This document shows, piece after piece, positions 54,511 through 63,769 of a stretch of 64,000 nucleotides of DNA. Under the pieces are notes generated by a model that was given only the letters and a program-made list of their open reading frames with translations, ran no database searches and was not told the DNA's origin. The DNA lies in assembly GCA_036389715.1 (NCBI GenBank), contig DASVWH010000107.1:1-64000 (forward strand), in the 5' to 3' direction. Source of the DNA: DASVWH01 sp036389715 (lineage in GTDB: Bacteria; Acidobacteriota; Blastocatellia; Pyrinomonadales; Pyrinomonadaceae). Position 1 is the first letter of the stretch. Each line of letters begins with the position of its first letter. The position numbers and the translations under genes were made by a program.

Positions 54511-55965
54511 ATGCCAAACAGCGTTCCCATCACAGTCGCACACGGCGACGGCATCGGGCCGGAGATCATGGAAGCGACGCTCCACATTCTCAAAGAGGCA
54601 GGCGCGCGCATCGAGATCGAGACCATCGAGATCGGCGAGAAGATTTACATGGCCGGAAACAGCGCCGGGATCGAGCCGAGCGCCTGGGAGAGCCTGCGCT
54701 GGACGAAGGTTTTCCTGAAAGCCCCGATCACGACTCCGCAGGGCGGCGGCTTCAAGAGCCTTAACGTCACTGTCCGCAAGACGCTCGGCCTCTATGCCAA
54801 CGTCCGCCCCTGCGTCTCCTATCACCCGTTCATCCAGACCAAGCATCCGAACATGGATGTCGTCGTCGTCCGCGAGAACGAGGAGGACCTGTACGCGGGC
54901 ATCGAGCACCGCCAGACGGAGCAGGTCGTTCAGTGCCTGAAGCTCATCTCGCGGCCCGGCTCCGAGAAGATCGTGCGCTACGCTTTCGAGTACGCGCGGC
55001 GCAACAATCGCAGGAAGGTCACCTGCTTTACCAAAGACAATATTATGAAGATGACGGACGGTCTCTTTCATAAAGTCTTTGACGAGATCGCGGCCGAGTA
55101 TGCTGAAATCGAGAACGAGCACTGGATCGTGGACATCGGCGCGGCCAAGCTGGCCGATACGCCCGGAGCCTTCGATGTCGTCGTCATGCCGAACCTCTAC
55201 GGCGACGTGCTCTCGGACGTGGCGGCGCAGATAGCCGGTTCGGTCGGCCTCGCAGGCTCCGCGAATATCGGCGAGAACGTGGCGATGTTTGAAGCCATTC
55301 ACGGCTCCGCGCCGCGCCGCGCCGGACAGAATCTGGCCAATCCTTCGGGGCTGCTGCTCGGCGCGGTGATGATGCTCGTCCACATCGGACAGGCCGACAT
55401 CGCCGAGCGCGTTCATAACGCCTGGCTGCGCACGGTCGAGGACGGCGTTCACACTTACGACATCTATAAAGAGACGGTCAGCCGCCAAAAGGTCGGGACA
55501 AGGGAGTTCGCCGCAGCGGTCGTCGAGCGCCTGGGCCAGACGCCGCAAACGCTCAAGGCCGTCAGCTACAACGCGGCCAGCGGAGAAACGCTGACGGGCC
55601 GGGGTGAAAGAAGCGGAAGGCGGAAAGCGAAGAAAGAGCTGGTCGGCGTGGACGTTTTTCTGGACTGGAGCGAGGGCTCGCCCGACCAGTTGGGGGAGGC
55701 TCTCAAAAGCACTGCGGGCGACCAGTTGCGCCTTGAGATGATTAGTAACCGGGGCGTCAAGGTCTGGCCCGGCGGCCATTCGGAGACCTTCATCTCCGAT
55801 CACTGGCGCTGCCGCTTTCTCTCGGCCGCAGGCGGCACGATCAGTCACGCGCAGATTACGGGTCTGCTTGAGCGTGTCGGCGGCGCGGGCTTCGATTTCA
55901 TCAAGACGGAGAACCTCTGCAACTTCGACGGCGAGCGCGGCTACTCGCTCGACCAGGGCGCTTGA
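54511..55965 (+). CDS. icd: NADP-dependent isocitrate dehydrogenase, Thermus-type
   Basis: About 484 residues from ATG 54511 (upstream in-frame codons to 54451 lack protein character). The isocitrate/isopropylmalate dehydrogenase core includes HGDGIGPEIMEATL, NVRPCVSYHPF, VVRENEEDLYAGIE, DIGAAKLADTPGAFDVVVMPNLYGDVLSD and EAIHGSAPRRAGQNLANPS. The extra C-terminal domain of about 130 residues (GVDVFLDWSEGSPDQLGEAL onward) matches the long T. thermophilus-like form. It decarboxylates isocitrate to 2-oxoglutarate in the TCA cycle. Cofactor choice (NADP or NAD) is inferred, not proven. Confidence 0.88.
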   Translation: MPNSVPITVAHGDGIGPEIMEATLHILKEAGARIEIETIEIGEKIYMAGNSAGIEPSAWESLRWTKVFLKAPITTPQGGGFKSLNVTVRKTLGLYANVRPCVSYHPFIQTKHPNMDVVVVRENEEDLYAGIEHRQTEQVVQCLKLISRPGSEKIVRYAFEYARRNNRRKVTCFTKDNIMKMTDGLFHKVFDEIAAEYAEIENEHWIVDIGAAKLADTPGAFDVVVMPNLYGDVLSDVAAQIAGSVGLAGSANIGENVAMFEAIHGSAPRRAGQNLANPSGLLLGAVMMLVHIGQADIAERVHNAWLRTVEDGVHTYDIYKETVSRQKVGTREFAAAVVERLGQTPQTLKAVSYNAASGETLTGRGERSGRRKAKKELVGVDVFLDWSEGSPDQLGEALKSTAGDQLRLEMISNRGVKVWPGGHSETFISDHWRCRFLSAAGGTISHAQITGLLERVGGAGFDFIKTENLCNFDGERGYSLDQGA

Positions 55966-56008
55966 GACTTAAAATCGGCGCCCTTCTTGAATCCTGCTCA
56001 CAGCGGAG

Positions 56009-56034
56009 CCAGCAGCAGCAGCAACAGCAGCAGC
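56009..56034 (+). repeat. CAG trinucleotide tract directly before purE
   Basis: CCAGCAGCAGCAGCAACAGCAGCAGCC runs up to the purE start codon, taking the place where a ribosome binding site would be. It is the only trinucleotide tract of this kind in a leader in the window. Confidence 0.8.
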
Positions 56035-56035
56035 C

Positions 56036-56563
56036 ATGACCGAGACCGAAGAGAAGACGGAAGGGGCGGAGGCCGGGGGCCAGAGGCCGTTGGTTGCCGT
56101 CATCATGGGCAGCAAGTCCGATTGGGAGACGATGCGCCGTGCCGACGAAGTCTTGACGCGCTTCGACGTGCCGCACGAATGCCGCGTCGTCTCGGCCCAC
56201 CGGACGCCGGATTGGATGGCCGACTTTGCCACGAGCGCAGAGGTGCGCGGCCTAGAAGTGATTATCGCGGGCGCAGGCGGCGCGGCTCACCTGCCGGGGA
56301 TGGTCGCCGCACAGACGACGCTGCCGGTGCTCGGCGTGCCCGTCAAGAGCCGCGCGCTCAAGGGGATGGATTCGTTGCTCTCGATTGTCCAGATGCCTGC
56401 GGGCGTGCCCGTCGGGACGCTCGCCATCGGCGAAGCCGGAGCAACCAACGCGGCCCTGCTCGCCGTCGCCATTCTCGCCAACTCGCGGCCGGAGCTGCGC
56501 GATAAGCTGCGCCGCTTTCGCTTAGAGCAGGAGCAGCAAGTCCGCGAGGCGACGCTGCCGTGA
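56036..56563 (+). CDS. purE: N5-carboxyaminoimidazole ribonucleotide mutase
   Basis: A 175-residue PurE of the class I type that works with PurK. Signature blocks are VIMGSKSDWETM (residue about 23), VVSAHRTPDWM and IAGAGGAAHLPGMVAA, followed by LLSIVQMPAGVPVGTLAIG. It converts N5-CAIR to CAIR in purine synthesis. About 15 N-terminal residues are Glu/Gly-rich and probably disordered. A CAG tract sits immediately before the start and no normal ribosome binding site is visible. Its TGA overlaps the GTG of purK. Confidence 0.93.
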   Translation: MTETEEKTEGAEAGGQRPLVAVIMGSKSDWETMRRADEVLTRFDVPHECRVVSAHRTPDWMADFATSAEVRGLEVIIAGAGGAAHLPGMVAAQTTLPVLGVPVKSRALKGMDSLLSIVQMPAGVPVGTLAIGEAGATNAALLAVAILANSRPELRDKLRRFRLEQEQQVREATLP

Positions 56564-57738
56564 ACAACCCCGTTCTTCCCGGCGCAACCATCGGCGTGCT
56601 CGGCAGCGGCCAACTGGGTCGCATGTTTGCGATGGCCGCGCGCAGGATGGGCTATCTCGTTCACACCTTCTCGCCCGAGACCGATACGCCGACCGGGCAA
56701 ATCTCCGACCGGGAATACACCGCGCCTTACGATGATCTGGACCAGGTGCGCGCCTTCGCGGGCGGCGTTGATGTCGTCACTTTCGAGTTTGAAAATATCC
56801 CTTTGGCGACGGTCGAGGCCGTGGCCGAGCGCGTCACGGTTCGACCGTCGGGGCACGTCCTGCACACGGCGCAGCACCGCCTGCGCGAGAAGACCTTTCT
56901 TTCCCGGCACGGTTTCCCCGTCGCGCCCTTCCGTCACGTCCGCACCCTCGAAGAGCTGCACTCGGGCTTACGGGAACTCGGCACTCCGGCCGTGCTCAAG
57001 ACGGCAGGCTTCGGCTACGACGGCAAGGGCCAGAGCAAGCTCGACTCGATGGAGGACGCCGCCGCGGCCTTCAGCGGGCTCGGCGGGCGCGAGGCCGTCC
57101 TTGAAGCCTTCGTAGATTTCGAGCGTGAGGTTTCGGTCGTCGCCGCGCGCGGCGTAGACGGCCGGATGATTCATTACGGGATGATCGAGAATCAACACCG
57201 CAAACACATCTTGGACTGCTCCATCGCTCCGGCCGGGGTCGCGCCCGAAGTTGCCGCAGAGGCGACGAGCATTACGGAAAGCCTGCTCGAACAACTGGAC
57301 GTGACGGGCGTGCTCTGCGTCGAATTCTTTTTGACGCCTGGCGGCAAGCTCTTCGTCAACGAGTTAGCGCCCCGCCCGCATAACTCCGGCCACCTGACCA
57401 TTGATGCCTGCGTGACGAGCCAGTTCGAGCAGCAACTGCGCGCGGTTGCGGGCTTGCCTCTGGGCTCGACCGAGATGCTCGCGCCTGCGGCGATGGCCAA
57501 CCTGCTCGGCGACCTCTGGCAGCAGGGCGAGCCCAACTGGCCCGCCGCCTGCGTCTTTCCCAACGTCAAGCTGCACCTCTACGGCAAACACGAAGCCCGG
57601 CCGGGGCGCAAGATGGGTCACCTGACGGCCCGCGCGGCTTCGCCCGGTGAAGCCCTCCAGCTAGTCCGCGCGGCCCGCGCCGCATTGCTCTCGCCTGAGC
57701 GCCTTGCGGCCGGGGCGCTTCCTCTTCCCGGAGCATAA
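56560..57738 (+). CDS. purK: 5-(carboxyamino)imidazole ribonucleotide synthase
   Basis: A 392-residue ATP-grasp enzyme beginning at a GTG that overlaps the purE stop (GTGA). It shows IGVLGSGQLGRMFAMAARRMGY at the N terminus, VDVVTFEFENIP, the ATP-grasp VLKTAGFGYDGKGQ, and C-terminal VEFFLTPGGKLFVNELAPRPHNSGH with the metal ligands. It makes N5-CAIR from AIR, bicarbonate and ATP, the substrate of PurE. The pair is a standard purE-purK unit. Confidence 0.94.
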   Translation: MNNPVLPGATIGVLGSGQLGRMFAMAARRMGYLVHTFSPETDTPTGQISDREYTAPYDDLDQVRAFAGGVDVVTFEFENIPLATVEAVAERVTVRPSGHVLHTAQHRLREKTFLSRHGFPVAPFRHVRTLEELHSGLRELGTPAVLKTAGFGYDGKGQSKLDSMEDAAAAFSGLGGREAVLEAFVDFEREVSVVAARGVDGRMIHYGMIENQHRKHILDCSIAPAGVAPEVAAEATSITESLLEQLDVTGVLCVEFFLTPGGKLFVNELAPRPHNSGHLTIDACVTSQFEQQLRAVAGLPLGSTEMLAPAAMANLLGDLWQQGEPNWPAACVFPNVKLHLYGKHEARPGRKMGHLTARAASPGEALQLVRAARAALLSPERLAAGALPLPGA

Positions 57739-57882
57739 ATTGACTTGGAAAACTGCCGGAATTGACGCAGAATGGACGCGTTATAAAAGTTATCCAAGCC
57801 CTCTCCGACGGCCATCCAACGCACTTCCCGGCGAAGATATCGAAGAGCTTTTCGCTGTCGCCGGAGCAGGAAAGCCCGGATC

Positions 57883-60800
57883 ATGATCGGCCAGACTATC
57901 TCTCATTACCGGATACTCGACAAGCTCGGCGAGGGCGGGATGGGCGTCGTCTATTCTGCCGAAGACACACATCTCGGGCGCGTCGTCGCCGTCAAGTTTC
58001 TCTCCCCGGCGGCGACCGACGAGCATCACTTCAAGGCCCGTTTTCTGCGCGAGGCGCGCGCCGCCTCTTCGCTCAGCCATCCGAATATCGCGGTCATCTA
58101 CGACTATGGCGAAACTCCCGACGGGCAGCCCTTCATCGTCATGGAGCTGGTCAAGGGCAGGCTCCTCAGCGACCTCCTCTACGAGAGCGAGCTGACGCTC
58201 CCGCGTGCCGTCGAGATCATCGAGGATGTCGCCAGGGCGCTCGGCGAAGCGCACCAGCTCGGCATCGTTCATCGTGACATTAAGCCGTCGAACATCGCCA
58301 TCAACGAGCGCGGCCAGGTCAAAGTGCTGGACTTCGGGCTGGCCAAGAACATAGACGAGGAGCGCGCCCAGGCCAGCCCGGACGCACGCACGCTCCTGGA
58401 CACGCACACGCGCAGCGACATCGTCGTCGGCACGCCGCTCTATCTTTCGCCCGAGCAGGCGACCAACGCGCCGGTGGACGGGCGCAGCGACCTCTTCGCC
58501 CTCGGCTCCGTGCTCTACGAAGCAATCACGGGCCGCCCGGCATTCGCGGGCGCGAGCGTGATCGAGATCGGCGCGCAGGTGATTCACATTGACCCGCCGC
58601 CGCCCTCGGCAATCAACCCGCGCGTCAGCGAGCAGTTGGACCGGGTGACGATGAAGGCGCTGGCCAAGAAGCCGGAGGCGCGTTATCAATCGGCGGCGGA
58701 GATGGCCGCGGAGCTGCACCGCGCGCGCGCCGCGCTCGGCGACGATGCGCAGCCCGTCAGGCGGCTCAAGGACATGCAGCGCCGCGCCGGTAACCACAAC
58801 GGCTCACGCGGGGCGGGCCGCTCAAGCGCGCTCACGAGCCTGACGGACACGCTGCGCCGCCCGCGCCTCTCGCTCGGCTTCGTGCTGCTCTCGGTGCTCG
58901 CGGCGGGGCTCGTCCTGTGGGGCGTCTTCTACTGGCTGAGGCCGGGGCTCTACAGGGCTTCGGCCGAATCGCAGGTCTGGTACGAGAAGGGAGTCGAGTC
59001 GCTGCATCACGGCGCTTACTATCAGGCCAGTAAGGAGTTAGAGCGAGCACTTGGCTTCGACGACAAATTTGCGATGGCGCACGCCCGCCTGGCCGAAGCC
59101 TGGCTGGAGATGGGTTATGTTGACAACGCGAAGGACGAGCTGTTGCGCGTCACAGGACTGGTCTCCGACAGGTCCGTGCTGGACAAGCCCGACGCCCTCT
59201 ACCTGCAAGCCGTCAACGCCCTCGTCTCAAACGATTTCCCGAGCGCCATCAAAGCCTACGAGGAGCTGGTGCGGCTCTCGCCCGAAGACCCGCAGGCTTA
59301 CGTCGGTCTGGGGCGGGCTTACGAGAAGAACGACGAGATCGGGAAAGCGATTGAGAACTACCTGCAAGCGACCAACCGCGACCCGCAGAACGCGCTGGCG
59401 CTGCTGCGCCTCGGAGTCCTCTACGGGCGCAAGGAGAATGTGCTTGGAGCCGTCGCGGCCTTCGAGAAGGCCGAGGCCATCTACGGTCCTTCGAGTTACC
59501 AGGAGGGCGAGGCCAATGTGCTCTACGAGCGCGGCTATCTGTTCATCAACACCAGGCAGTTTGAGGACGCGCGCAGGGATTTGCAGCGGGCGCTCGACAT
59601 GGCCAGCGCCAGCGGCAACGAGTCGCGCCAGATCAGCGCGCTGCTCCAGTTGAGCCGCCTGGCCCATACCGAAGGCGCGACCGACAAGGCACAGCAGTAC
59701 GCCAGCGCGGCCATCAACTTCGCGCAGCAGCGCGGCCTGAACGACCTGATCGCGCTCGGGCTCAACAATCTGGGCTACGCGCTCTTCGTCAACGGCGATT
59801 ATGCCGAGGCCGAAAAGAACTACAAGCAGGCGCTGGAGTTCTCGCGCAGGAGTAAGTCGCGCCACCGCGAGGCGCAGGTCCTGCTCGACCTCGGCGACCT
59901 CTACATCTCACAACTGCGAACCGACGAGGGGATGGCCTACGTCCAACAGGGGCTCTCATTTTTCGAGCAGGGCGGTTATCACTACGGGGTCTCCAGGTGC
60001 CTGACGCTGCTCGGGCGCGCCTATCGCCGCAAGGGCGATTACGAGGCCGCCCTGGAGATGTTCCGGCGCAGGCTCGGGCTGGCGGCCGAAGAGTCCAGCT
60101 ACCAGGTGGCCTTCTCCTATGGCGAGATGGCCACGGTCTTCGCCGAGCAGGAGCGTTACACGGAGGCACGCGAACGCTACGAAGAGGCATACAAGATTAA
60201 CAAGCAGCTCAAGGATTGGCTGAACATAGCTTATAACCTGATGAATCGCGGCAACATCCTCTGGCGGCTCGGCGATTATTCGGGCGCGCGGGCATTTCTG
60301 GCCCAGGCCAATGAGCTGATCGGCCAGCACGGCGGCAGTTACAAGCAGGTCCTGGCCGAGGTCAGGCTGCGCCAGGCGGAAATTGCACTCAGCGAGCGTC
60401 GTTTCGCCGAAGCCAAGGCAAAGAGCCTGCAAGTCCTCGCATGGGCCGAAAAGAACTACATGGACATCAGCCTGCAAGCCAAGTACACGCTCGGACTGGC
60501 GCAGGCGCTCTCCGGCGAAGCGGTCGAGGGAAAGCAATCCTGCGCCGCGGCGCTCGACATGGCCCGCCGAGCGGGCGATTATGCCCTGCTGTCCAGGGCC
60601 CTGCTGGCCTATGCCGAGGCACTGCTTGTGAGCGGCGATGCGGAGGGCGCTGCGGCCAGCGCTCTGGAGGCGCGGGAGAGGTTCAACCGCGCGGGACAGC
60701 TTGAGTCCGAATGGCGCGCGGCGTTGATCGCGGCCCGCGCCAGCCGCCTCAAGAAGGACGAGCGCGCAGCTCAAGAACAAATGGCGCAAGCCGCCCGTAT

Positions 60801-60918
60801 TCTTTCACAACTTCACGACAGATGGGGCTCGGAAGCCTTCAACCGCTATCTCACCAGGAAGGACATAGGGCAGTTCTACAAGCAGCTCGGCGGGACTTTC
60901 ACCACCGCCGTCCGGTAA
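57883..60918 (+). CDS. Ser/Thr protein kinase with C-terminal TPR array
   Basis: A 1,011-residue membrane kinase with AGGAAAG upstream of the start. Residues 7-275 form the Hanks-type kinase: LGEGGMGVVY, VAVKFLS, HRDIKPSN, DFGLAK and TPLYLSPEQ. A membrane helix (residues about 332-352) precedes a large array of TPR repeats (to about 1000), for example YQASKELERALGFDDKFAMA and AYVGLGRAYEKNDEIGKAIENYL. The TPR part faces the periplasm and probably senses protein or peptide ligands. Unlike the 1,692-aa kinase it lacks a PD40 propeller and TolB-like domain. A small disordered-protein gene follows after 32 bases. Confidence 0.9.
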   Translation: MIGQTISHYRILDKLGEGGMGVVYSAEDTHLGRVVAVKFLSPAATDEHHFKARFLREARAASSLSHPNIAVIYDYGETPDGQPFIVMELVKGRLLSDLLYESELTLPRAVEIIEDVARALGEAHQLGIVHRDIKPSNIAINERGQVKVLDFGLAKNIDEERAQASPDARTLLDTHTRSDIVVGTPLYLSPEQATNAPVDGRSDLFALGSVLYEAITGRPAFAGASVIEIGAQVIHIDPPPPSAINPRVSEQLDRVTMKALAKKPEARYQSAAEMAAELHRARAALGDDAQPVRRLKDMQRRAGNHNGSRGAGRSSALTSLTDTLRRPRLSLGFVLLSVLAAGLVLWGVFYWLRPGLYRASAESQVWYEKGVESLHHGAYYQASKELERALGFDDKFAMAHARLAEAWLEMGYVDNAKDELLRVTGLVSDRSVLDKPDALYLQAVNALVSNDFPSAIKAYEELVRLSPEDPQAYVGLGRAYEKNDEIGKAIENYLQATNRDPQNALALLRLGVLYGRKENVLGAVAAFEKAEAIYGPSSYQEGEANVLYERGYLFINTRQFEDARRDLQRALDMASASGNESRQISALLQLSRLAHTEGATDKAQQYASAAINFAQQRGLNDLIALGLNNLGYALFVNGDYAEAEKNYKQALEFSRRSKSRHREAQVLLDLGDLYISQLRTDEGMAYVQQGLSFFEQGGYHYGVSRCLTLLGRAYRRKGDYEAALEMFRRRLGLAAEESSYQVAFSYGEMATVFAEQERYTEARERYEEAYKINKQLKDWLNIAYNLMNRGNILWRLGDYSGARAFLAQANELIGQHGGSYKQVLAEVRLRQAEIALSERRFAEAKAKSLQVLAWAEKNYMDISLQAKYTLGLAQALSGEAVEGKQSCAAALDMARRAGDYALLSRALLAYAEALLVSGDAEGAAASALEARERFNRAGQLESEWRAALIAARASRLKKDERAAQEQMAQAARILSQLHDRWGSEAFNRYLTRKDIGQFYKQLGGTFTTAVR

Positions 60919-60950
60919 CTCACACCCACATACAATAAGGAGACACTCGA

Positions 60951-61196
60951 ATGACCAGCGATCAAGACCCATACGGCGACCTCCCAACAGGCGGGGGCGA
61001 TCCCACAGCCCCCGCCGATTCCTCTTCGGGAGAAGAGGCACCGCCGAGCTACCCGTCAACGGACGACCCCACGACAGATACTCCAACCGACCCCGGCACA
61101 ACCGACAACTCGTCATCAACCGGGACGGGCGATCCCCCAACGGGAGGCGGCACTGCGCCAGGGACTGGCGACCCGCCGACCGGCGGCGGAATCTGA
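60951..61196 (+). CDS. 81-residue disordered Pro/Thr/Gly/Asp-rich protein
   Basis: An 81-residue frame with AAGGAG 8 bases before the ATG, 32 bases after the kinase stop. The sequence is almost wholly Asp, Pro, Thr, Ser and Gly, with three related motifs: GDLPTGGGDPT, GDPPTGGGTAP and GDPPTGGGI. There is no Cys, no signal peptide and only one aromatic cluster (DPYGD). It is acidic and predicted disordered. No family recognised. The good ribosome binding site and closeness to the kinase suggest a real product, perhaps a kinase substrate. Confidence 0.6.
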   Translation: MTSDQDPYGDLPTGGGDPTAPADSSSGEEAPPSYPSTDDPTTDTPTDPGTTDNSSSTGTGDPPTGGGTAPGTGDPPTGGGI

Positions 61197-61369
61197 GCCT
61201 GTCAGACTAAGTCGGGGCGAAGTGCGGCTTTAAGCCTCGCCCGTATTCGCCATCTTTTGAATAGAGCGGCGCGCGTCCGGAGCAGTCCGGGTGAGATGAA
61301 GAAATATCCGGATGCGCGTCCGCAAAAACAGGCCGCCCGTGCCCGGCCAGCCTCGCACAATGGCGCGGG

Positions 61370-61393
61370 CTCTCAAGTCTTCAGACTTGAGAG
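61370..61393. other. near-perfect palindrome in the 61.2-61.5 kb gap
   Basis: CTCTCAAGTCT-TC-AGACTTGAGAG: two exact 11-base arms and a 2-base centre. No T run follows, so it is not a typical terminator. The rest of the roughly 290-base gap between the disordered-protein gene and the flavoprotein gene holds no supportable gene. Confidence 0.6.
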
Positions 61394-61485
61394 GATGCCC
61401 GTAAACCTTCCCGCTCACTTCCCCTTTTGTCAGCCAAATCTTTTGTCGGCCAAAGCTCAGGCGGGACCTGACGCGAACACTACTT

Positions 61486-63240
61486 CTACGAGCCCTCTGA
61501 CCGGCGCGTCTCTCGCAGGCCATCCGTTGCCTGCCGGTTTTTATAGAGGGCTGCGTAGCGGGCAAACCTCTGCGCCGGGCTCTCGTCGCAGTCTTCGGCG
61601 CGGGGCAGTTCCCTGCGGCTGCGCCGTTCGCTAAAGGCGGCTTCGGCCATGTTGGCGAGCCACCAGAAAGTGCCGCGCGCGCCGAAGTGTTCGCGCAGGC
61701 GCTGGAAAATGCGCGGGTAGAGGCGCGCGGTGCGGCCTAAAAGATTCTTGAGCGCGCTAAAGCTCATCCGATCCTGAAACAACTCGCGGCGCACTCGCTC
61801 GTCGAGCGAGTGCAGCGCGGCCATCACGGCATTGAGCGTCTCGTTGACGGTCGAGGGCGCGCTGCGCGGCGTCGGGCGCAGGAACTCCGCGAGGCTCGAC
61901 ATTTGAGCCGCGCGCGGCTCGCCCGCGTTGATTTCAGAGAGCGCGGAGGCATCGAGCAGGTCGGCATTGAGCGCCAGTTCCGTCAAGTGCGTCAAGCGTT
62001 GCAGGTTGCGCGCGTAAACCCCGAAGCTGCAAAGCGTGAGCGGGCTGGAAAGCTCCCCGGCCGCGCCCGCTACGAGCACACGGTCGGCGGCCCTGCGCGT
62101 TCGTCCCTTCCAGCCGTGCCAGGCAAAGCCCGGGATGTAGCCGAAGACGGGCTTGACCACGCGCCACTGCGCGCCCGCCCGCTTGTAGCGCGGGAGCTGC
62201 TCGAAGTAGTGCTCAAAGAGCGCGAGCAGCGATTTATCGGCGGGCGAATCCACCGCGTCATAAAAGAAGAGGGAGGTGGTGTACTCGTCGCGGCGGGGGC
62301 TGCCCGCGAGGCCCTCCCAGATCAACTGGCGATGGTCGCGCGCGTCTTCGTTGCTGACCAGAATCTCGCCGACGCTGAAATCAACCTGGTCCGGCTCCCC
62401 GCCGCGCACGAGCCCGCGCGAGACCGTCCCGACGCTCGGCCAGACGTGCGTCATCGTGCGCCCGTCGTCCAGTTGCCTGGCGACGGCCGAGCTGGTCCCC
62501 ATCGTGTCAACGAAGAGGCGCGCGGCAAACAGCCTGCGTCTCCGCGCGCGCACATCCTCGACCTCCACCAGCACGCGCTCCGGCCGGACGTAAGCCCTGA
62601 CGAAGCGCAGGCCCTCCATCAGTGCCGAGCCGTTCGCGCGCGCGCGCAGCTTTGAAGCGGCCAGCGCCAGCAGCCTGTCGGCCTCGATGGCAACGTCGAG
62701 CACGCCCTCCATCCAGAGGGGCGGCGATTTGACGCGAGACGCGGCGTCGTGAAATTTGACGAAGCCGGAGCGATAACGATTGAGGACCGCCGCTTCGATC
62801 TCGTCGCGGGTAAAGAGTTCGACGCCTGCCAGTTCCCGCAGCTCTTCGTCGGAGATATTCCAGTCGCGGTCGGTGCGGCCGATGCTCCCGGCGTCGAAGA
62901 CCATCACGCGCCGGTCGTAGCGGCAGGCCATCACGGCCCCGTGCAGCAAGCCCATCACGCCGCCCGCGTAAATCACCTCGAACTCGGCTTCGACGGGCAG
63001 GCCCGCGGGCGGCGCTGTCCACACGATGGCTTCCCCGGCCTGCTCGCCGCGCACGAGCCGCTGTTCCCAGCCCCTGTCCAGTTCCCAGAGGCGGTCGAGC
63101 AGCGCTTCACGGTTCGGGAGCGCGCCAAAGCTCGCCACCGTCAACGGATAGCGTTTGCGAAAATCGCTGAGATCGGGCGCGCCGTGCGGTCTGCGCGGCT
63201 TCGCCAAAACAGAGCCCATAAGAAAAGAGAAGTCTGCCAA
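61486..63240 (-). CDS. CruA/CruP-like lycopene-cyclase-family flavoprotein
   Basis: About 584 residues; TTG 63240 has GGAAG 10 bases upstream, and an ATG at 63219 is an alternative. A FAD-binding Rossmann core is seen near residue 88 (VIYAGGVMGLLHGAVMA), then VFDAGSIGRTDRDWNIS, which resembles the WNIS segment of CruA/CruP lycopene cyclases of green sulfur bacteria, Chloracidobacterium and cyanobacteria. A late FAD-loop-like LVAGAAGELSSPLTLCSFG follows. The protein would cyclise lycopene or a related carotenoid. No other carotenoid gene is nearby, so a different FAD-dependent reaction is possible. Gene is convergent with the disordered-protein gene. Confidence 0.6.
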   Translation of the reverse strand: MADFSFLMGSVLAKPRRPHGAPDLSDFRKRYPLTVASFGALPNREALLDRLWELDRGWEQRLVRGEQAGEAIVWTAPPAGLPVEAEFEVIYAGGVMGLLHGAVMACRYDRRVMVFDAGSIGRTDRDWNISDEELRELAGVELFTRDEIEAAVLNRYRSGFVKFHDAASRVKSPPLWMEGVLDVAIEADRLLALAASKLRARANGSALMEGLRFVRAYVRPERVLVEVEDVRARRRRLFAARLFVDTMGTSSAVARQLDDGRTMTHVWPSVGTVSRGLVRGGEPDQVDFSVGEILVSNEDARDHRQLIWEGLAGSPRRDEYTTSLFFYDAVDSPADKSLLALFEHYFEQLPRYKRAGAQWRVVKPVFGYIPGFAWHGWKGRTRRAADRVLVAGAAGELSSPLTLCSFGVYARNLQRLTHLTELALNADLLDASALSEINAGEPRAAQMSSLAEFLRPTPRSAPSTVNETLNAVMAALHSLDERVRRELFQDRMSFSALKNLLGRTARLYPRIFQRLREHFGARGTFWWLANMAEAAFSERRSRRELPRAEDCDESPAQRFARYAALYKNRQATDGLRETRRSEGS

Positions 63241-63365
63241 CCATGTCGAGCTTCCGGCCCGACAGGGAGACTTTCAAACCGTGAACGAAGAGAGCGAATG
63301 TACTTTTATGCGAGTGTAACTGATGCGCACTCCGCCCGTCCAGAAAAGCAGGCGAAGAGATTTAA

Positions 63366-63475
63366 TCACCGATTCATTTACTCATTTAGTCATTTACTCA
63401 TTTAACAATTCACCGGGCGGTTCGATGAATCAATCTCTCGATGAATCAATGAATCAATGAATCAATGATTGAATC
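63366..63475. repeat. A/T-rich short tandem repeats upstream of the flavoprotein gene
   Basis: CATTTACTCATTTAGTCATTTACTCATTT is a 10-base-type repeat; 30 bases later GAATCAAT recurs four times (period 8). GATTCATT near the start is the inverse of the GAATCAAT run, so the two can pair. No gene in the interval 63241-63478. Confidence 0.7.
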
Positions 63476-63478
63476 TCT

Positions 63479-63754
63479 TCAGGCTCTGCGGCGTGTGAGC
63501 AGGCTGATGACGGCGACGAAGAGGGCCGAGCCGATGATGGACCAGATGATGGGAAATCTCCGCCCCGCGATGTCAAAGGCGAACAGCTCCGGCAGTTGCA
63601 GGGCGCGCGCGAGCCAGATTCCGATGATCGCGCCGATGAAGCCGAGCGCGATGGAGACCAGGCAGCCGCCGCGCGAGTAGCCGACGATGGCCTGGCCCAG
63701 CGACCCGCACACCCCGGCCACTAGAAGCAGTATCAGGAAATCAACCCATCCCAT
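63479..63754 (-). CDS. GlsB/YeaQ/YmgE-family stress-response membrane protein
   Basis: A 91-residue protein with three hydrophobic segments and Gly-rich packing: FLILLLVAGVCGSLGQAIVG, LGFIGAIIGIWLARAL and IIWSIIGSALFVAVISLL. Length and pattern (GxxGAxIGxxLAR) match the YeaQ/transglycosylase-associated family. It is an inner-membrane protein of unknown biochemical role, often stress-induced. The convergent-neighbour region is not within the window. It lies 15 bases after the end of another minus-strand gene, so the two may be cotranscribed. Confidence 0.8.
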   Translation of the reverse strand: MGWVDFLILLLVAGVCGSLGQAIVGYSRGGCLVSIALGFIGAIIGIWLARALQLPELFAFDIAGRRFPIIWSIIGSALFVAVISLLTRRRA

Positions 63755-63769
63755 CAGAACACCCCTTTC

